From Leeuwenhoekiella nanhaiensis (GTDB lineage Bacteria; Bacteroidota; Bacteroidia; Flavobacteriales; Flavobacteriaceae), in contig NZ_KZ319289.1 in assembly GCF_002744755.1 (NCBI RefSeq), forward strand, positions 248,001 to 312,000: a DNA stretch of 64,000 bases. Reading direction: 5' to 3'. Position numbers and translations under genes: made by a program. Of this stretch, positions 62,215 through 64,000 are shown piece by piece (position 1 is the stretch's first letter; each line of letters starts with the position of its first letter). The notes beneath the pieces are model-generated. The model saw nothing but the letters and a program-made list of their open reading frames with translations, was not told where the DNA came from and did not search any database.

Positions 62215-63558
62215 TTAAAACTGCAGCGTAAACTCCGTTCCGTTCTCAGCATCGCTTTTGAGCTGTATTTTACCTTTATGCAGCGTCATAATCTGCTTGC
62301 TGAGGCTGAGGCCAATGCCGCTTCCGGTTTTTTTGGTGCTAAAAAACGGAATAAAAATACTTTCCCGTATTTCTTCAGGGATGCCGCTGCCGTTGTCGCG
62401 TACCTTGATTTGTACCCTGCCTTTGCTGTTTTGAGATGCGGTAACCACAATCTTCGGCTTTTCGGCCTCACGCGTAGCATCAATCGCATTCAGGATCAGG
62501 TTGATCAACACCTGTTCAATCAGATAACTGTCAATCTCGAAAGCCATTTCCGGGTTTTCGGTTTTAAAATGAAGCGCCACAGGCTTGTCTGCCAGTGAAG
62601 GTTGCATCAGGTCGCTGATGCTTTTAAAGAGTTCGCCCACCTTGACGGGCTCCAGATTGAGGTGGGTGACTTTACTGAGGCTGCGGTAGGTTTTGGCAAA
62701 TTTCATCAGGCCTTCGCTGCGTTTTTTAATGCTGCTGATGCCCGCGTTGAGGTCATCCAATTCCAGCGGATGTAATTCTGCATTTTGCTGGTTGTTTTGA
62801 ATGTGGTTTTGTAGCGTTTCGGCGAGCGACGAGATGGGCGCGATGCTGTTCATAATCTCATGCGTCATTACACTTAGGAGTTTTTTCCAGGCGTCAGACT
62901 CGTTTTGGTTGAGCGTATTTTCAATATTCTGCAGCACCACGAGCTTAAAGGCATCTTCTTCCACCTGAAAAACCGTTTCTGAAATCAGCACTTTTAACTG
63001 TTCGTTTCGCAGTGTGATTTCTACCGAAACCGCTTCAGTGCGGTAGGTGTCAAACAATTCGGTGTACAGTTGCGGCCTGCGCTTTTCAACAAAGCCAATG
63101 TTTTTAAAGTTGGGCAAATCGAGCGTGTTGAGCAGCGATTCATTAGTCCACAGCACTTCGCCGGTATCCAGATTGTAGGCGATGATTCCCACGTCAACCA
63201 TTTCGAGAATTTTCTGCAGGTATACAAACTGCGCCTGCCGCTCGTTGTTGATGGCCTTGATGGTTTTGTTGACGTTATTAAAGCCCTTATGCAGGTTTCG
63301 TAAATCTTGCGGACCGTGTTTTTCCGAAAACCAGCGGGAGAAATCCCGGTATTTTACGGCTTCAAAAAAGTCGTCCATCGCGACAAACCGCCGTGTCAAA
63401 AATCGGTAGAGATTGAATAACAAGATAAGTGTTAGTGCCGCGCCACCCGTAATAAAATAGACATTGCCGCTTACGATACCCCAGGCGATGCCCGTAAGTG
63501 CGGCCAGTAAAAGCAACACCCGCAGCAAAAGGCCGGCGATGTAGCTTTTATAGATCAT
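62215..63558 (-). CDS. NtrY-like sensor histidine kinase
   Basis: Two membrane segments at the N-terminus (about 10-50), a linker, a PAS-like domain (about 110-200, with [20 protein letters not shown]), a HisKA dimerisation helix with the phosphorylated His233 in [21 protein letters not shown], and a HATPase domain with [24 protein letters not shown] and [11 protein letters not shown]. There is no large periplasmic sensor, so it probably senses membrane or internal signals. It overlaps the upstream NtrC-like gene by 11 bases, identifying its partner. Two decayed copies of its C-terminus lie 4-6 kb away. Confidence 0.92.
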   Translation of the reverse strand: MIYKSYIAGLLLRVLLLLAALTGIAWGIVSGNVYFITGGAALTLILLFNLYRFLTRRFVAMDDFFEAVKYRDFSRWFSEKHGPQDLRNLHKGFNNVNKTIKAINNERQAQFVYLQKILEMVDVGIIAYNLDTGEVLWTNESLLNTLDLPNFKNIGFVEKRRPQLYTELFDTYRTEAVSVEITLRNEQLKVLISETVFQVEEDAFKLVVLQNIENTLNQNESDAWKKLLSVMTHEIMNSIAPISSLAETLQNHIQNNQQNAELHPLELDDLNAGISSIKKRSEGLMKFAKTYRSLSKVTHLNLEPVKVGELFKSISDLMQPSLADKPVALHFKTENPEMAFEIDSYLIEQVLINLILNAIDATREAEKPKIVVTASQNSKGRVQIKVRDNGSGIPEEIRESIFIPFFSTKKTGSGIGLSLSKQIMTLHKGKIQLKSDAENGTEFTLQF

Positions 63559-64000
63559 ACTTGTTGAGTCTGCGGTAGAGGGCAGTGCGGGTGATGCCCA
63601 GTTCTTTAGCTGATTTGGAAATATTGCCTTTATTCTTTTCGATCACTCTTAGAATCGTATTCTTCTCTACCGCATCCAGATTGGTGGTCTTGAGTTTGTG
63701 CTCGGTTTCCGTTTGTTGTTCTATGGGCGAAAAGGCTAAATCTTCAGCGACTAGAATGGAACCTTCGGCCATAATGACGGCACGTTCTAGGGCATATTGC
63801 AGTTCGCGAACGTTGCCCGGAAACGCATGTTCTTTCAATTTTTTGATGAAGCCGGGATCAAGGCTGAAAGCTTGTTTGCCATACTTCTCGGCATACAGCT
63901 TTACAAAATACTGAGCCAGCAGGCTCAGGTCAGTACCGCGGTCCCGCAGCGGCGGAATCATCAGATCTACGGTATTGATGCGGTAAATCAAATCTTTCCG
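63548..64000 (-). CDS. NtrC-like sigma-54-dependent regulator, truncated by the window edge
   Basis: Only the C-terminal 150 residues lie in the window, and the frame stays open to the last base. RKDLIYRINTVDLMIPPLRDR is the end of the AAA+ sigma-54 activator domain, with LKEHAFPGNVRELQYALERA as its conserved last helix region. A Fis-type helix-turn-helix closes the chain (GNISKSAKELGITRTALYRR). The receiver domain and the sigma-54 contact loop must lie outside. It is the partner of the overlapping kinase gene. Confidence 0.93.
   Translation of the reverse strand, partial: RKDLIYRINTVDLMIPPLRDRGTDLSLLAQYFVKLYAEKYGKQAFSLDPGFIKKLKEHAFPGNVRELQYALERAVIMAEGSILVAEDLAFSPIEQQTETEHKLKTTNLDAVEKNTILRVIEKNKGNISKSAKELGITRTALYRRLNKYDL

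Overview
The window reads as chromosome of a Bacteroidota bacterium, most likely a marine or environmental member of the Flavobacteriaceae. Supporting signs are a SusC/SusD pair, many lipoproteins and TonB-type outer-membrane proteins, a fused CcoNO cbb3 oxidase, a DabAB bicarbonate pump, and several promoters of the Bacteroidota type (TTTG, a 17-19 base spacer, TAnnTTTG). I cannot name the genus. No rRNA, tRNA, CRISPR array or complete insertion sequence was seen.

Layout. 0.1-5.5 kb: a subclass B1 metallo-beta-lactamase, a TlpA-like thioredoxin, a candidate structured small RNA with its own terminator, a membrane protein and a rhomboid protease. 5.7-10.7 kb: a visibly AT-richer defence island holding a two-gene CBASS (CD-NTase plus TIR-STING) and then a four-gene operon of an EVE/PD-(D/E)xK nuclease, two ThsB-like TIR proteins and a caspase-like protease, which looks like a type IV Thoeris system. 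An attC-like inverted-repeat element closes the island. 11-18.4 kb: msrA, a thioredoxin/lipoprotein pair and hemN, separated by long gaps filled with a modular intergenic repeat family. 19.1-28.9 kb: the complete cbb3 oxidase cluster (ccoI, S, NO, Q, P, G, a 49-residue Cys protein, fixH, a SafE-like protein) with a divergent FNR/CRP-type regulator. Four FNR-like palindromes lie before ccoS, before the small membrane protein gene, before hemN, and between ccoI and the regulator gene. 29-36 kb: a TonB receptor with a DUF4374 lipoprotein, then two GH43 enzymes. 36.3-40.6 kb: an MbnP/MbnH copper-protein cluster. 41-49 kb: SusCD followed by two alkaline phosphatases, one fused to a GDPD-like domain, which looks like an organophosphate utilisation locus. 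49-56 kb: a dabAB operon with a divergent LysR regulator and an SLC13 transporter. 56-58 kb: class III fructose-bisphosphatase flanked by two decayed histidine-kinase fragments. 58-64 kb: a hypothetical/DUF2490/MORN operon, then an intact NtrY-like kinase and an NtrC-like regulator cut by the window edge.

How the parts work together. The island carries two nucleotide-signal immune systems that both use TIR chemistry on NAD: one ends in TIR-STING NADase activity, the other in a caspase-like protease. The FNR-like sites link haem synthesis (hemN) to assembly of a high-affinity oxidase under low oxygen. The SusCD/phosphatase locus could capture organic phosphate outside the cell, and DabAB would supply bicarbonate for anaplerotic reactions.
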